Shown here one piece after another: positions 27,151-36,815 of a DNA stretch of 64,000 nt; positions within the stretch are counted from its first letter, which is position 1, and the number at the start of each line of letters is the position of its first letter. This stretch comes from Lichenicoccus sp965213775. GTDB taxonomy: Bacteria; Pseudomonadota; Alphaproteobacteria; Acetobacterales; Acetobacteraceae. The notes beneath the pieces are model-generated. The model saw only the letters and a list, made by a program, of their open reading frames with translations. It was not told where the DNA came from and ran no database searches. Position numbers and translations under genes: made by a program. The stretch spans positions 124,001 to 188,000 of the forward strand of contig CBDCAC010000001.1 in NCBI GenBank assembly GCA_965213775.1, read 5' to 3'.

Positions 27151-28056
27151 TTATGGCGATGCACCGCGCGGCGTCTCCAGGATGCGGGTCACGGCGATCG
27201 AGACGTCGAACCGCGTCTCGCAGGGGCCGACCGTTCCGCTGATCGCGGCGGCGGACGCCGGCTGCGGGCTCGCCGCGAGCGGGATGTGGCCCTCGCCGGC
27301 GAGCAGCCCCGAGGTGACGTCGAAGCCGATCCAGCCGGCGCCGGGCAGGTAGATCTCGGCCCAGGCATGCAGATCGGCGCGATCCGCGGCCGCACCCGCC
27401 GAGGCGTCGTCGAGGTCGTCCCGGTCGGGTGCGAGCTGGATCAGGTAACCCGAGACGAACCGCGCGGCGAAGCCGAGATGGCGCGCCACCTGGACCATCA
27501 GCCAAGCAGAGTCGCGACACGAACCGCAAGCCTGCGCCAGCGTCCGCTCGGCGGTCCACACGCCGGGCTCCGGGCGCACGACGTACTCGATGCGGTCGCG
27601 AAGCCGCGCGTTCAGCGCGGTCAGCATCGCGACGGTGGGCTGGGCCTCTCGCGGGATGTCGCGCAGCAGCCCGCGCAGCCGCGGACCCGCCGGCCGCCTG
27701 CTGCGGAACGCCGTCAGCTCGGCCTGCAGCGCCGCGCCGTAGCGGAACGGCCAGCGCTCCGCCTGCGGCTCGAGGAAGAAATCGAACGGGTTGAGGGGCG
27801 CCAGCTCGACCGCCAACTCGACGGTCACCTCCAGCCGGGTGACACGGTCGGGAAATACCGCGCGGGCGAGGAAATTGCCCTGCGGGTCCTGCTGCCAGTG
27901 CAGCAGATGCCCGTCCGGCTCGATCTTCATCGCGTAGGACAGGATCAGCGTGCGGGTCTGCGGCGCCGGGCGCAGCCGTATGGTCTGCGGGCCGAGGCTG
28001 ACCGGCTGGTCGTAGCGGTAGCAGGTGCGATGGATGAGGGCGACTTGGAGGGTCAA
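27151..28056 (-). CDS. transglutaminase-like protein, probably the surviving N-terminal domain of a longer protein
   Basis: The 301-residue protein has the bacterial transglutaminase N-terminal beta domain (1-120, HRTCYRYDQPVSLGPQTIRLRPAP) followed by the catalytic core. Cys is in ACGSCRDSAW, His in DLHAWAEIYLPG and Asp in GFDVTSG, so the papain-like triad is intact. It ends at VTRILETPRGASP. In long homologues this is followed by a PYT.EQW segment and the DUF2126 half; here the Tyr position is TAA. The remains of that second half lie just downstream in another frame. The fragment may still be an active thiol hydrolase. No signal peptide is seen. It is transcribed in the same direction as rplQ and starts 45 bases after it. 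Confidence 0.78.
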   Translation of the reverse strand: MTLQVALIHRTCYRYDQPVSLGPQTIRLRPAPQTRTLILSYAMKIEPDGHLLHWQQDPQGNFLARAVFPDRVTRLEVTVELAVELAPLNPFDFFLEPQAERWPFRYGAALQAELTAFRSRRPAGPRLRGLLRDIPREAQPTVAMLTALNARLRDRIEYVVRPEPGVWTAERTLAQACGSCRDSAWLMVQVARHLGFAARFVSGYLIQLAPDRDDLDDASAGAAADRADLHAWAEIYLPGAGWIGFDVTSGLLAGEGHIPLAASPQPASAAAISGTVGPCETRFDVSIAVTRILETPRGASP

Positions 28057-28101
28057 CGCCCTGGAAGGCCGGAGCCTCGTATTCGCGGGCCGCGGCGGGT
28101 G

Positions 28102-28530
28102 CTAGCTCTGGAAGCCGTCCTCGAACTCCGGGGCCGCCGGACGCGGACCGCTATCCTGACCCTTGGCGGAGACGTCGCGGTCGATCAGCTCGATCACCGC
28201 CATGTCGGCGGCGTCGCCGTGACGCATGCCGGCACGCAGCACGCGGGTGTAGCCGCCGGCGCGGGCCTTGTAGCGGTCGGCGATGGTCGAGAACAGCTTG
28301 GTCACGATCACGTCGTCCCGCAGCTGCGCGTAGGCCTGGCGGCGGGCATGCAGTCCACCCCGCTTGCCGAGCGTGATCAGCCTCTCGGCGACCGGACGCA
28401 GCTCCTTGGCCTTGGGCAGGGTGGTGGTGATCTGCTCGTGCTTGATGAGTGCGACGGCCATGTTGCGGAACATCGCGAGGCGATGGGACGATGTGACGCC
28501 GAGCTTACGGCCGGCTACCCCGTGACGCAT
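28102..28530 (-). CDS. rplQ: 50S ribosomal protein L17
   Basis: The 142-residue protein opens MRHGVAGRKLGVTSSHRLAMFRN, the universal L17 start, and lines the peptide exit tunnel region of the large subunit. The C-terminal ~20 residues (PRPAAPEFEDGFQS) are a variable acidic tail. It is the last gene of the alpha operon, 51 bases after rpoA. Confidence 0.97.
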   Translation of the reverse strand: MRHGVAGRKLGVTSSHRLAMFRNMAVALIKHEQITTTLPKAKELRPVAERLITLGKRGGLHARRQAYAQLRDDVIVTKLFSTIADRYKARAGGYTRVLRAGMRHGDAADMAVIELIDRDVSAKGQDSGPRPAAPEFEDGFQS

Positions 28531-28581
28531 GGTTCAGGCTTCCTGTGGTCTGGCTTGGATCGACGCGAGGCGCCGCGGGGT

Positions 28582-29601
28582 TCAGAACGGCTCGTCGAGC
28601 CGCTTCGCGAGGTCCTCGATGTTCTCGGGCGGCCAAGTCGGCACGTTCATGCCCAGCGATAGCCCCATCGAGGTGAGCACCTCCTTGATCTCGTTGAGCG
28701 ACTTGCGGCCGAAGTTCGGCGTGCGCAGCATCTCCTGCTCGGTCTTCTGCACCAGGTCGCCGATATAGACGATGTTGTCGTTCTTCAGGCAGTTCGCCGA
28801 ACGCACCGAGAGCTCGAGCTCGTCGACCTTGCGCAGCAGGTTGCGGTTGAACGGCAGGTCGTCCTGCGGCTCCTCCGGGCGCACCGGGCGCGGCTCGTCG
28901 AAGTTGATGAACAGCTGCAGCTGGTCCTGCAGGATGCGGGCGGCGAGTGCGACCGCGTCCTCGGGGCTCACCGCGCCGTTGGTCTCCACGATCAGCAGCA
29001 GCTTGTCGTAGTCGGTGACCTGGCCGACGCGGGTCGGCTCCACCTTGTAGGACACGCGGCGCACCGGCGAGTAGATCGCATCGATCGGGATCAGCCCGAT
29101 CGGCGCGTCCTCGGGGCGGTTGGCGGCGGCCGGCACGTAGCCCTTGCCGAGATTGACGGTGAACTCCATGCTCAGCTTGATGCCGTCATCGAGGGTGCAG
29201 ATCACCAGGTCGGGGTTCATCACCTCGATGTCGTGGCCGACCTGGATCTGGCTCGCGCGCACCTCGCCGGGACCGGTGGCGGTGAGCACCATGCGCTTGG
29301 GCCCCTCGCCGTGCATGCGCAGCGCCAGCTGCTTGATGTTGAGCACGATGTCGGTGACGTCCTCGCGCACGCCGGCGATCGAGGAGAACTCGTGCAGCAC
29401 GCCGTCGATCTGCAGCGCGGTCACCGCCGCACCCTGCAGCGAGGAAAGCAGGATGCGCCGGATCGCGTTGCCCAGCGTCATGCCGAAGCCGCGCTCCAGC
29501 GGCTCCGCGACCACGGTCGCGGTGCGCGCGGGCTCGGCGCCCGGCTCGACTTCCAGCTTTTCCGGCTTGATCAGCGACTGCCAGTTCTTCTGGAGCACCA
29601 A
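28582..29601 (-). CDS. rpoA: DNA-directed RNA polymerase alpha subunit
   Basis: The 339-residue protein has an N-terminal dimerisation domain (about 1-235, ERGFGMTLGNAIRRILLSS) and a C-terminal domain (about 255-325, LELSVRSANCLKNDNI... GRKSLNEIKEVL) that contacts UP elements and activators. TTG 29601 is proposed as the start because it gives the alphaproteobacterial N-terminus MVLQKNWQ; an upstream in-frame TTG at 29619 would add six residues. An AGAAAGG sequence precedes it by eight bases. Confidence 0.96.
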   Translation of the reverse strand: MVLQKNWQSLIKPEKLEVEPGAEPARTATVVAEPLERGFGMTLGNAIRRILLSSLQGAAVTALQIDGVLHEFSSIAGVREDVTDIVLNIKQLALRMHGEGPKRMVLTATGPGEVRASQIQVGHDIEVMNPDLVICTLDDGIKLSMEFTVNLGKGYVPAAANRPEDAPIGLIPIDAIYSPVRRVSYKVEPTRVGQVTDYDKLLLIVETNGAVSPEDAVALAARILQDQLQLFINFDEPRPVRPEEPQDDLPFNRNLLRKVDELELSVRSANCLKNDNIVYIGDLVQKTEQEMLRTPNFGRKSLNEIKEVLTSMGLSLGMNVPTWPPENIEDLAKRLDEPF

Positions 29602-29726
29602 GGTGGTGGCCTTTCTCAACGAGGGCGCCGCTCGCGAAAGCGACGGCCGTGCCCCACTCCTCTCGGAGCCGGGCGGTCATTCGGGAGCCGCGCCCGGTGT
29701 CGACCGGAACCGGCTTGTCGTATCGC

Positions 29727-30122
29727 TCAGACCCGCCGGCGCTTGCGCGGACGGCAGCCGTTATGCGGGATCGGCGTCATGTCGCGTATCGCGGTGATCG
29801 AGAAGCCCACCGCCTGCAGCGCCCGCAACGCGCTCTCGCGTCCGGATCCGGGACCCGACACCTCGATCTCCAACGTCTCCATGCCATGCTCGCGCGCCTT
29901 GCGGCCGGCATCCTCGGCGGCGACCTGGGCGGCGTAGGGGGTCGATTTGCGCGAACCCTTGAAGCCCTGGCTGCCGGAAGAGGACCACGCGATGGCATTG
30001 CCCTGCGCGTCGGCGATGGTGATCATCGTGTTGTTGAACGTGGACAGCACGTGCGCCACGCCGGAGATGATGTTCTTGCGTTCCTTCTTGCGAACGCGCG
30101 GTGCTGCGGCGGCTTTCGCCAT
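29727..30122 (-). CDS. rpsK: 30S ribosomal protein S11
   Basis: The 131-residue protein contains GVAHVLSTFNNTMITIAD and the C-terminal DMTPIPHNGCRPRKRRRV, both invariant in S11. It binds 16S rRNA in the platform of the small subunit. It lies between rpsM and rpoA as expected; rpsD is not part of this operon, as in other alphaproteobacteria. Confidence 0.98.
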   Translation of the reverse strand: MAKAAAAPRVRKKERKNIISGVAHVLSTFNNTMITIADAQGNAIAWSSSGSQGFKGSRKSTPYAAQVAAEDAGRKAREHGMETLEIEVSGPGSGRESALRALQAVGFSITAIRDMTPIPHNGCRPRKRRRV

Positions 30123-30182
30123 GGTCTGTCCGTCCTGACGTTATGCTGAGTCGCGGTGACGCATCGGGCGAGGACGCCTCTG

Positions 30183-30560
30183 CTACTTGGTCGCCTTCTT
30201 CTTGCCGGCGATCGCCACCGCCTTGCCCTTGCGGGTGCGGGCATTGGTGTGGGTGCGCTGGCCGCGCACCGGCAGGCCGCGACGATGCCGCAGGCCGCGA
30301 TAGCAGCCGAGATCCATCAGGCGCTTGACGTTCATCGCGAGCTCCCGGCGAAGGTCGCCCTCCACCCGGAACTCGCGGTCGATCAGCTCGCGTATCCGCA
30401 GCACCTCGTCGTCGGACAGCTCGTTGACCCTGCGCTCGGCGGGAAGCGACAGGGTAGTGCAGATGGCACGCGCCTTGGCAGGCCCGATGCCGAAGATGTA
30501 GGTCAGGGCGATGAGGACCCGCTTGTTGGTCGGGATGTTCACGCCGGCAATACGCGCCAC
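30183..30560 (-). CDS. rpsM: 30S ribosomal protein S13
   Basis: The 125-residue protein opens with GTG (30560), giving MARIAGVNIPTNKRV, with GGAG nine bases upstream. It carries GLPVRGQRTHTNARTRKGK near its end, the S13 segment that contacts the P-site tRNA. The open frame extends further upstream but without coding character. It is the first gene of the alpha operon, with a promoter-like sequence about 165 bases upstream. Confidence 0.97.
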   Translation of the reverse strand: MARIAGVNIPTNKRVLIALTYIFGIGPAKARAICTTLSLPAERRVNELSDDEVLRIRELIDREFRVEGDLRRELAMNVKRLMDLGCYRGLRHRRGLPVRGQRTHTNARTRKGKAVAIAGKKKATK

Positions 30561-30726
30561 GCCAGTCACTCCTCGTGCGCCCGGCATCGACCGGGCAGTA
30601 AAGCTCTGCCCGCCAGGGCCGCGAGATCGTCCGCTGCATCGTGGGCCGGCGCGGCGGAGGATCAGGTGAGCGCCGGCTTCGCGCGGCGTGCTGGACGCCG
30701 CAGCGTGGACCGGGCTGAGGGCGCGC

Positions 30727-30754
30727 ACTATACGTCCGACGACTGGGGAGTCAA
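30727..30754 (-). promoter_or_regulatory. sigma-70-type promoter of the alpha operon (rpsM-rpsK-rpoA-rplQ)
   Basis: On the minus strand TTGACT (30754-30749), 16 bases, then TATAGT (30732-30727) closely match the vegetative consensus. The -35 box overlaps the adk stop codon. Transcription would start near 30720, giving a leader of about 160 bases before rpsM. Confidence 0.65.
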
Positions 30755-31424
30755 TCGCGCCGGATCAAGTCTTCCTGCGTAGCGTCGTGGATCGCCGCGT
30801 CGATCGCCGCACTGACGGCGTCGATGTCGGCCATCCCGTCGATGTCGAACAGCCGCCCCTGCGCCTGGTAGTGCGGCAGGATCGGCGTGGTCTGGCGGCG
30901 GTAGGCTTGCAGCCGCGCCGCCACGGTCTCGCGCTTGTCGTCGGCGCGACGGATGAAGTCGTGGCCGCCGCAGGCGTCGCAGGTGCCCTCGACGCGCGGC
31001 CGCCTGAAGCTGTCATGGTAGCCCGCGCCGCAGGCGGCGCAGGTGAAGCGCCCGGCGATGCGCTCGACCAGTTCCGGCTCGTCGACCTGAAGCGTCAGCA
31101 CGGCGTCGATCTTCAGGCCAAGTTCCGTCATCAGCGCGTCCAGCGCGTCCGCCTGCGCCTCGGTGCGCGGGAAGCCGTCCAGGATGAAGCCCCTGGCGCA
31201 GTCGGGCTGGCGGATGCGGGCGCGCAGCATCGCGATGATCACCTCGTCCGGCACCAGCGAGCCGGCATCCATGATCGCGCGCGCCTTGCGGCCGATCTCG
31301 CTGCCGGCCGCGACCTCGGCGCGCAGCATGTCGCCGGTGGAGATCTGCGCGATGCCGTAGCTGCGCTCCAGCCGCTTCGCCTGGGTCCCCTTGCCCGCGC
31401 CGGGCGGTCCGAGGAAGATCAGGT

Positions 31425-31428
<4 letters not shown>
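30751..31428 (-). CDS. adk: adenylate kinase, zinc-binding LID type
   Basis: The 225-residue enzyme interconverts 2 ADP with ATP and AMP. The P-loop is FLGPPGAGKGTQ and the AMP-binding motif is DGFPRTEAQA. The LID carries a four-Cys zinc site (CAACGAGYH and CDACGGH), a long-form feature. The ATG at 31428 overlaps the secY stop (ATGA), so it is translationally coupled to secY, as in many alphaproteobacteria. Confidence 0.97.
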
Positions 31429-32774
<1,346 letters not shown>

Positions 32775-32797
32775 GCGCGCATCCCTTCTCACGAGAA

Positions 32798-32821
32798 CAG
32801 CGCCTCCCGAAGGAGGCGCTG
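32798..32821 (-). promoter_or_regulatory. UUCG-tetraloop hairpin in the secY leader
   Basis: In the minus-strand transcript CAGCGCCUCC and GGAGGCGCUG form a perfect 10 bp stem closed by the extra-stable loop C(UUCG)G. It ends 24 bases before the secY start codon. There is no U-tract after it, so it is more likely an RNA-stability, processing or translational control element than an intrinsic terminator. Confidence 0.7.
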
Positions 32822-32849
32822 CCTGTTCTGATCAACAGCGATAGCGGAT

Positions 32850-32878
32850 TTTAAAGGCTCACGCTCCGACCGGGTCAA
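32850..32878 (-). promoter_or_regulatory. sigma-70-type promoter upstream of secY-adk
   Basis: On the minus strand TTGACC (32878-32873), 17 bases, then TTTAAA (32855-32850). It lies in the 128-base rplO-secY gap, the widest gap of the S10-spc block, and would start a transcript near 32843 that includes the UUCG hairpin. Confidence 0.6.
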
Positions 32879-32902
32879 GGGCCGCGCGAGGCCGCGACCG
32901 CG

Positions 32903-33394
32903 TCAGGCGGCCTCGGTCGCCTTGACGTGTGGCGGCACCGACACCTTGACGCTGCCGCCGGCCTTCTCCACCGCCGCGATCGCCGCGACCGACGCGCCCG
33001 CGACGTCGAACGCGACCGCCCGCGTCAGCTCGCCGCCGGCGAGGATCCGTATGCCAGCATACTTGCCGCTGCCGACCAGGCCGGAGCGGCGCAGCACCGC
33101 CTCGTCGATCGGCTGCGCCGGATCGAGCTTGCCTTCGAGGATCGCCTTCTCCACCGCGCCGAGATTGATCGGCGCGTAGATCTTGCGGAAGATGTTCTTG
33201 AAGCCGCGCTTGGGCAGGCGGCGATAGATCGGCAGCTGGCCGCCCTCGAAGCCGTTTAGCGAAACGCCCTCGCGCGCCTTCTGTCCCTTGACGCCCTTGC
33301 CGGACGTCTTGCCCTTGCCCGAGCCGATGCCGCGGCCCAGCCGCTTCTTGCGGTAGTGGGAGCCCTCGTTGTCGCGCAGTTCGTTGAGGTTCAT
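32903..33394 (-). CDS. rplO: 50S ribosomal protein L15
   Basis: The 163-residue protein opens MNLNELRDNEGSHYRKKRLG followed by a Gly/Lys-rich extension and the ARxGVSLNGFEGGQLPIYRRLPKRGF motif. A late assembly protein of the large subunit. It begins one base after rpmD ends. Confidence 0.97.
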   Translation of the reverse strand: MNLNELRDNEGSHYRKKRLGRGIGSGKGKTSGKGVKGQKAREGVSLNGFEGGQLPIYRRLPKRGFKNIFRKIYAPINLGAVEKAILEGKLDPAQPIDEAVLRRSGLVGSGKYAGIRILAGGELTRAVAFDVAGASVAAIAAVEKAGGSVKVSVPPHVKATEAA

Positions 33395-33395
33395 C

Positions 33396-33608
33396 CTATC
33401 CCTCCAGCTTCACCAAGTGGGACACCTTGCGGATCATGCCGCGCACCGAGGCGGTGTTCTCGAGCTCGCGGGTCTTGCCGATCTTGTCCAGCCCGAGCCC
33501 GCGCAGCGTCGCCTGCTGGCCGGGCTTCTGGCCGTTGCCGGACCCGGTCTGGGTGACACGCACCTTGTCGCCGACCAGCCTGGTCAGCGCCGCCAGGGTC
33601 TCAGACAT
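33396..33608 (-). CDS. rpmD: 50S ribosomal protein L30
   Basis: The 70-residue protein includes VRVTQTGSGNGQKPGQQATLRGLGL and ENTASVRGMIRKVSHLVKLE, the L30 pattern. It is slightly longer than usual (about 60). Start ATG 33608 lies eight bases inside the end of rpsE, so it is coupled to it. Confidence 0.95.
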   Translation of the reverse strand: MSETLAALTRLVGDKVRVTQTGSGNGQKPGQQATLRGLGLDKIGKTRELENTASVRGMIRKVSHLVKLEG

Positions 33609-34188
33609 GCGCCGCACCCTCCGCCATCTCGGTCCCGCCGGCCTCGCGCTTGCCCAGGATGTCCGACACCTTCTTGCCGCGCCGGCTCGCCACCGAGCGC
33701 GGGCTGGCGCAGCGGGTCAGCGCGTCGAACGTGGCCTTGACCATGTTGTGCGGATTGCGGCTGCCGAGCGACTTCGCCACCACGTCGCCGATGCCCAGGC
33801 TCTCGAACACCGCGCGCATCGGGCCGCCGGCGATGATGCCGGTGCCGGCCTCGGCCGAGCGCAGCACCACCTTGCCCGCGCCGTAATGCCCGGCGACGTC
33901 GTGATGCAGCGTGCGGCCCTCCTTCATCGGCACGCGGATCAGCGCCCGCTTGGCGCGCTCGGTCGCCTTGCGTATCGCCTCCGGCACCTCGCGCGCCTTA
34001 CCCGCGCCGAACCCGACCCGGCCCTTCTGGTCGCCCACCACCACCAGGGCCGCGAAGGCGAAGCGGCGTCCGCCCTTCACCACCTTGGCGACGCGGTTGA
34101 TGGTGACCAGCTTGTCGACGAGGTCGTCGCCGTCGCGGTCGCGCTCGCGACCGCCGCCGCGGCCGCCCTCTCTCGAATCACGTGCCAT
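33601..34188 (-). CDS. rpsE: 30S ribosomal protein S5
   Basis: The 195-residue protein has the double-stranded-RNA-binding fold N-terminal half (LVDKLVTINRVAKVVKGGRRF, FAALVVVGDQKGRVGFGAGKA) and the C-terminal half GAGKVVLRSAEAGTGIIAGG. An Arg/Gly/Asp-rich extension (residues 3-22) precedes the fold. The Lys/Val/Gly loop mutated in spectinomycin resistance is of the sensitive type. Confidence 0.97.
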   Translation of the reverse strand: MARDSREGGRGGGRERDRDGDDLVDKLVTINRVAKVVKGGRRFAFAALVVVGDQKGRVGFGAGKAREVPEAIRKATERAKRALIRVPMKEGRTLHHDVAGHYGAGKVVLRSAEAGTGIIAGGPMRAVFESLGIGDVVAKSLGSRNPHNMVKATFDALTRCASPRSVASRRGKKVSDILGKREAGGTEMAEGAAHV

Positions 34189-34202
34189 GCGCGAGAACTC
34201 CC

Positions 34203-34565
34203 TTAGAAGGCGAGGCCGCCCTCGCGGGCAGCCTCCGCCAGCGCCTTGACGCGCCCGTGATAGAGATAGGCGCCGCGGTCGAACACCACCCGGCTCACGC
34301 CGGCGGCGACCGCGCGCTCGGCGACCAGCTTGCCGACGGCGGCGGCGGCGTCGGAATCCGCACCCGACTTGAGCTGCTCGCGCAGACCGGCGTCCAGGCT
34401 GGAGGCGGCGGCGACCGTGCGGCCGGCGGCGTCGTCGATCACCTGGGCATAGATGTTCTTGCCAGAGCGGAACACCGACAGGCGCGGACGGCCGAAGGCC
34501 TTGCGGCGCAGCTGGAAGCGCAGGCGGGTGCGTCGGCGCTCCCGCAGATCCTGTTGCCTGCCCAT
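34203..34565 (-). CDS. rplR: 50S ribosomal protein L18
   Basis: The 120-residue protein contains RPRLSVFRSGKNIYAQVIDD and a C-terminal VVFDRGAYLYHGRVKALAEAAREGGL, typical of L18, the 5S rRNA binder. Its ATG (34565) shares one base with the rplF stop (TAATG). Confidence 0.97.
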   Translation of the reverse strand: MGRQQDLRERRRTRLRFQLRRKAFGRPRLSVFRSGKNIYAQVIDDAAGRTVAAASSLDAGLREQLKSGADSDAAAAVGKLVAERAVAAGVSRVVFDRGAYLYHGRVKALAEAAREGGLAF

Positions 34566-35098
34566 TACTTCTTCTTGCCTTCCTTGCGGCGGATGACTTC
34601 CGTGTCGTAGCGCACGCCCTTGCCCTTGTAGGGCTCGGGGGCGCGGAAGTTGCGGATGTCGAGCGCCACCTGACCGACGCGCTGCTTGTCCATGCCCTCT
34701 ACCGTGACCGCGGTCGGGCGCGGCGTGGTGATCTTGATGCCCGCCGGGATCGCGTAGACGATGTCGTGCGAGTAGCCGAGATTCATCACCAGGTTCGAGC
34801 CCTGCACCGAGGCGCGGTAGCCGGTGCCGGTGATCTCCAGCGTCTTGCTGTAGCCGGTGGAGACGCCGCGCACCATGGACGCGACCAGCGCCCGGGTGGT
34901 GCCCCACATCATCCGCGAGGGTGCGGCCTTGCTGCGCGGCACCACGCTGACGCGGTTCTCCGCGACGGTGGTCTCGACATGCTCCGACAGCGGCAGCCGC
35001 AGCGCGCCCAGCTTGCCGGTCGCGGTCAGTACGCCGCCCTCGATCGCGACCTGCACGCCCTGGGGGATCTCGACGGGGTATTTGCCTACGCGTGACAT
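34565..35098 (-). CDS. rplF: 50S ribosomal protein L6
   Basis: The 177-residue protein opens MSRVGKYPVEIPQGVQV and ends PEPYKGKGVRYDTEVIRRKEGKKK, both universal in L6. It has two similar RNA-binding halves near the factor-binding site. Start ATG 35098 is chosen over an upstream in-frame ATG because it gives the canonical N-terminus. Confidence 0.98.
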   Translation of the reverse strand: MSRVGKYPVEIPQGVQVAIEGGVLTATGKLGALRLPLSEHVETTVAENRVSVVPRSKAAPSRMMWGTTRALVASMVRGVSTGYSKTLEITGTGYRASVQGSNLVMNLGYSHDIVYAIPAGIKITTPRPTAVTVEGMDKQRVGQVALDIRNFRAPEPYKGKGVRYDTEVIRRKEGKKK

Positions 35099-35108
35099 GA
35101 TGCCCCCC

Positions 35109-35507
35109 TCAGAAGACGCGACACAGGACCTCGCCGCCGACATTGGCGGCGCGAGCCTCTGCATCGCTCAGGACGCCGCGCGGCGTCGACAGGATGGAGA
35201 CGCCAAGGCCGGCATAGACCCGCGGCAGCTCCCTGATCTTGGAGTAGACCCGGCGTCCCGGCTTGGAGACGCGATGGATCTCTTTGATGACCGGCTCGCC
35301 ATCGGTGTATTTCAGCTCGATGCGCAGCTGGGCGATGCCCGGACGCAGCTCCTCGGCCTTGAAGCCGCGTATGTAGCCCTCGCGGCGCAGCGCCTCGAGC
35401 ACATTGGCGCGCAGCTTCGAGGCCGGTGCAGTGCACGCCGCGTGCCGGCTGCGCTGCGCGTTGCGTATGCGGGTGAGCATGTCGCCCAGGGGATCAGACA
35501 TCGACAT
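35109..35507 (-). CDS. rpsH: 30S ribosomal protein S8
   Basis: The 132-residue protein begins MSMSDPLGDMLTRIRNAQRS and ends GVLSDAEARAANVGGEVLCRVF. S8 is a primary 16S rRNA binder and, in E. coli, the translational repressor of the spc operon. The start may be 35507 or the second ATG at 35501. Confidence 0.98.
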   Translation of the reverse strand: MSMSDPLGDMLTRIRNAQRSRHAACTAPASKLRANVLEALRREGYIRGFKAEELRPGIAQLRIELKYTDGEPVIKEIHRVSKPGRRVYSKIRELPRVYAGLGVSILSTPRGVLSDAEARAANVGGEVLCRVF

Positions 35508-35519
35508 GGGTCGTCTCCC

Positions 35520-35825
35520 TTACCAGCTCGACTTGACCATGCCGGGGATCTGGCCGCTGCTGGCCAGGTCGCGCAGCACGATGCGGCACACCTCGAACTT
35601 GCGATAGTTCGCGCGCGAGCGGCCGGTGACCTTGCAGCGCAGCTTGACGCGCACGCGCGCACCGTTGCGCGGCAGCTGCGCCAGCTTCATCGACGCCTCG
35701 AACCGGTCCTCGACCGGAAGCGTGCGATCCATGACGATGCTCTTGAGCGCGACCCGCTTGCCCTTGTCGCGCACCGCCATCGCGCTGCGCTTGAGGTTGC
35801 GGTTGACGGCGGATGTCTTGGCCAT
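35520..35825 (-). CDS. rpsN: 30S ribosomal protein S14, zinc-free long form
   Basis: The 101-residue protein begins MAKTSAVNRN and ends GQIPGMVKSSW. It lacks CxxC pairs, so it is the long, zinc-independent form of S14. It assembles late in the small-subunit head. Confidence 0.97.
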   Translation of the reverse strand: MAKTSAVNRNLKRSAMAVRDKGKRVALKSIVMDRTLPVEDRFEASMKLAQLPRNGARVRVKLRCKVTGRSRANYRKFEVCRIVLRDLASSGQIPGMVKSSW

Positions 35826-35899
35826 GCCTTGTTCTACCCTCCGGAACCTGCCGGGCCCGCCCGACGGTTTTCCAATTCGAATTCAGTCTTGAAGGCGTC

Positions 35900-36481
35900 C
35901 TACGCCGCGAACGGCAGGTCGAACGCCTTGAGCAGCGCCTTCGCCTCGGCATCGGTCTTCGCGCTGGTGACGAAGATGATGTCCATGCCGCGTATCTGGT
36001 CGACCTTGTCGTAGTTGATCTCCGGGAACACGATCTGCTCCTTGAGACCCATGGCGAAGTTGCCGCGGCCGTCGAAGCCCTTGTTGGCGGCGAGACCGCG
36101 GAAGTCGCGCACACGCGGCATCGCGATCGTCACCAGCCGGTCGAGGAACTCGTACATGCGCGTGCGGCGCAGCGTCACCTTGCAGCCGATCGGCAGGCCC
36201 TCGCGTATCTTGAAGCCGGCGATCGCCTTCTTGGCGATCGTCTTGACCGGCTTCTGGCCGGCGATCAGCATCATCTCGCCGACCGCGGCGTCGAGCTTCT
36301 TCTGGTCGCCGGCCGCCTCGCCCACGCCCATGTTGATGACGATCTTCTCCAGGCGCGGCACCTGCATCACGTTCTTGTAGCCGAACTGCTCGCGCAGGCT
36401 CGCGCGCATCTCGCTCTCGTAGCGCTGACGCATGCGCGGCAACGCGCGCGGCGGGGTAGCGGTCTCGCTGGCCTCAGACAT
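35900..36481 (-). CDS. rplE: 50S ribosomal protein L5
   Basis: The 193-residue protein contains MQVPRLEKIVINMGVGEA, GLPIGCKVTLRRTRMYEFLDRL and a C-terminal GMDIIFVTSAKTDAEAKALL. L5 binds 5S rRNA and contacts the P-site tRNA. A Thr/Pro/Arg-rich stretch (residues 7-18) extends the usual N-terminus. Confidence 0.98.
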   Translation of the reverse strand: MSEASETATPPRALPRMRQRYESEMRASLREQFGYKNVMQVPRLEKIVINMGVGEAAGDQKKLDAAVGEMMLIAGQKPVKTIAKKAIAGFKIREGLPIGCKVTLRRTRMYEFLDRLVTIAMPRVRDFRGLAANKGFDGRGNFAMGLKEQIVFPEINYDKVDQIRGMDIIFVTSAKTDAEAKALLKAFDLPFAA

Positions 36482-36491
36482 GTCCGCCTCC

Positions 36492-36815
36492 TCAGCCTTC
36501 GATGATCTGCCCGGTCGCCTTGGCGACGCGGACCTTGCGGCCGCCCTCGAGCACCCGGAACCCCACCTTGGTGGGCTTGCCGCTCTTGGGATCGACCAGC
36601 TTCAGGTTGGACAGGTCGATCGACGCCTCGCGCTCGACGATCCCGCCCTGCTCGCCCGCGCCGCGCGGCTTGGTGTGCCTTTTCGCGATCCGCACGCCGC
36701 GCACCACCGCGCGTCCGGCGGTCGGCAGCACGCTGAGCACCTCGCCCCGCTTGCCGCGATCCGAGCCGGTGATGACGACGACCTGATCGCCCTTGCGGAT
36801 CCGTGCGGCCATCAC
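36492..36815 (-). CDS. rplX: 50S ribosomal protein L24
   Basis: The 107-residue protein has the KOW motif RKGDQVVVITGSDRGKRGEV near its N-terminus and KRHTKPRGAGEQGGIVERE in the middle. It initiates large-subunit assembly. Its start overlaps the rplN stop by four bases. Confidence 0.97.
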   Translation of the reverse strand: MMAARIRKGDQVVVITGSDRGKRGEVLSVLPTAGRAVVRGVRIAKRHTKPRGAGEQGGIVEREASIDLSNLKLVDPKSGKPTKVGFRVLEGGRKVRVAKATGQIIEG

